Assembly: GCA_029861825.1 (NCBI GenBank)
Contig: JAOTYN010000289.1
Location: forward strand, 1 to 5,745
Length of the DNA stretch: 5,745 nucleotides
DNA from: Cyclobacteriaceae bacterium
GTDB lineage: Bacteria > Bacteroidota > Bacteroidia > Cytophagales > Cyclobacteriaceae
Reading direction: 5' to 3'
The notes under the pieces were generated by a model that was not told the origin of the DNA, searched no databases, and saw only the letters and a program-made list of their open reading frames with translations. Positions within the stretch are counted from its first letter, which is position 1; every line of letters begins with the position of its first letter. The position numbers and the translations under genes are program-made. Positions 5,008 to 5,745 of this stretch are shown in pieces.

Positions 5008-5715
5008 AGGGTCCAGTTTTAAGAGTCTGGTATTCTGTAACACTACGTTAAAACCAAATTGATCCCTTTTCAAACAAAACTCCAGATCTTTTTGGTTTTT
5101 AAACCCCGCCAGCCGTTTGGCGTGAGAGCTTTTTCCTAAAAACTCTTTCATGTGTCCCGCCACTCCGTTATACAGTGTAATGGCCGCCAAAGAAGCATCG
5201 TCGGATATTTCAAAGGTCGTCTCAAGTTTTTGGGCCAGCGCCCCTGCATATAAAGTGTCCTCGATGTTGAAGTTGCCTTTCCATCCAGCACATAAAATCA
5301 GTACCGGTGATTTTTGAGCCATTAAATAGCCTGCTGTGGCGCTCAGGTTCAAGAACGAGCCTATCAGCACCTGCTTGGCCTCACTGGCCAAAACAATCGC
5401 CTGTGACCCATTGGTAGTGGTAAACGCCAGGTGGCGTCCCTGAAGTTCATGGTTCATGAAGTCGAAGGGTGAATTTCCCAAGTCGAATCCCTCAACTTTC
5501 TGGCCGCCGCGCTCACCAGCAGTGACAAACCCCTCATTTTTGAACAGCCGACAGTCTGCCAATGTTGGGACTGGAGTAACACTCTCTACATTATAAGCAA
5601 AAGCCGTGACCATTGAACTGGTAGCCCTCAAAATATCCACTACCACCACAATCTTATCTTGGATCTGGTGGAGCGGCAACAGTTGTGGCGATAAACAAGT
5701 GGTGAGCTGGGTCAT
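4999..5715 (-). CDS. comB: 2-phosphosulfolactate phosphatase family protein (ComB)
   Basis: ComB removes phosphate from 2-phosphosulfolactate to give sulfolactate, a step in coenzyme M synthesis in methanogens. Many bacteria, including Bacteroidota, carry homologues whose role is less clear, possibly sulfonate metabolism. The 238-residue protein has the family length and motifs: VVVDILRATSSMVTA with Asp27 and Arg30, GERGGQKVEGFDLGNSP (67-83), TTTNGS (99-104), and CAGWKGNFNIEDTLYAG (142-158). These acidic and basic residues match the Mg-dependent active site as known for the family, so it is probably active. An in-frame TAA 15 bases upstream of the ATG (minus strand, 5731-5733), with no start codon between, fixes the start at 5715. 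No comA or comC lies in the window, so pathway membership is unproven. It overlaps the MazG gene tail to tail by 9 bases. No Shine-Dalgarno is visible, and its promoter lies beyond the window. Confidence 0.92.
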   Translation of the reverse strand: MTQLTTCLSPQLLPLHQIQDKIVVVVDILRATSSMVTAFAYNVESVTPVPTLADCRLFKNEGFVTAGERGGQKVEGFDLGNSPFDFMNHELQGRHLAFTTTNGSQAIVLASEAKQVLIGSFLNLSATAGYLMAQKSPVLILCAGWKGNFNIEDTLYAGALAQKLETTFEISDDASLAAITLYNGVAGHMKEFLGKSSHAKRLAGFKNQKDLEFCLKRDQFGFNVVLQNTRLLKLDPST

Positions 5716-5745
5716 ACTAGAGGCAGTTTCTTAACAGTGGCCTGG

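Noticed and set aside
1..5745. Defence island or mobile element
   Set aside because: No transposase, integrase, restriction, nuclease or toxin gene is visible; the MazG-type gene sits with dtd and without a MazE/MazF pair.

Overview
The window reads as a chromosomal, mostly housekeeping stretch of a Bacteroidota genome (phylum inferred). The clues are a secreted protein whose signal peptide ends in Ala-Gln, a TAnnTTTG-like promoter hexamer, weak Shine-Dalgarno signals at nearly all starts, and the gene content: a DivIVA-domain coiled-coil protein next to a WD40 propeller, a cysteine-poor A-type iron-sulfur protein, ComB, and a small membrane-anchored protein of a type I associate with this phylum. 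There are no rRNA or tRNA genes, insertion sequences, phage genes or CRISPR arrays. Coding density is high.

Layout. At 7-1992 three plus-strand genes are closely spaced (gaps of 4 and 11 bases) and look like one operon: a seven-bladed WD40 protein, a DivIVA-domain protein and dihydroneopterin aldolase (folB). A minus-strand A-type (HesB/IscA) protein at 1989-2303 meets folB tail to tail, and the two stop codons share one TTAA. A 104-base AT-rich divergent spacer (2304-2407) separates it from a plus-strand run: a membrane-anchored protein of unknown function, a DUF1232/YkvA-like membrane protein and a secreted DUF1287 protein with a Cys-His-His arrangement.

The 211-base spacer at 4013-4223 is the least ordinary part of the window. 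It holds two imperfect hairpins and then eleven contiguous 7-base units (4142-4218), arranged as five purine-rich units followed by six TACATTT-like units that fold back imperfectly on the first five. This array ends six bases before the true start of dtd (4224-4676), which is followed after four bases by a small MazG-type pyrophosphohydrolase (4681-5007). A minus-strand comB (4999-5715) overlaps the MazG gene tail to tail by 9 bases.

How the genes fit together. Several products act in house-cleaning or cofactor work: Dtd removes D-amino acids from tRNA, the MazG protein probably hydrolyses NTPs, FolB makes a folate precursor, and the A-type protein probably handles Fe-S clusters. The WD40-DivIVA pair suggests a scaffold linked to cell envelope or division. 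I see no complete undescribed defence or biosynthetic system. The best leads are the heptad array with its neighbouring hairpins, the A-type protein lacking its usual CxC, and the WD40-DivIVA pairing.
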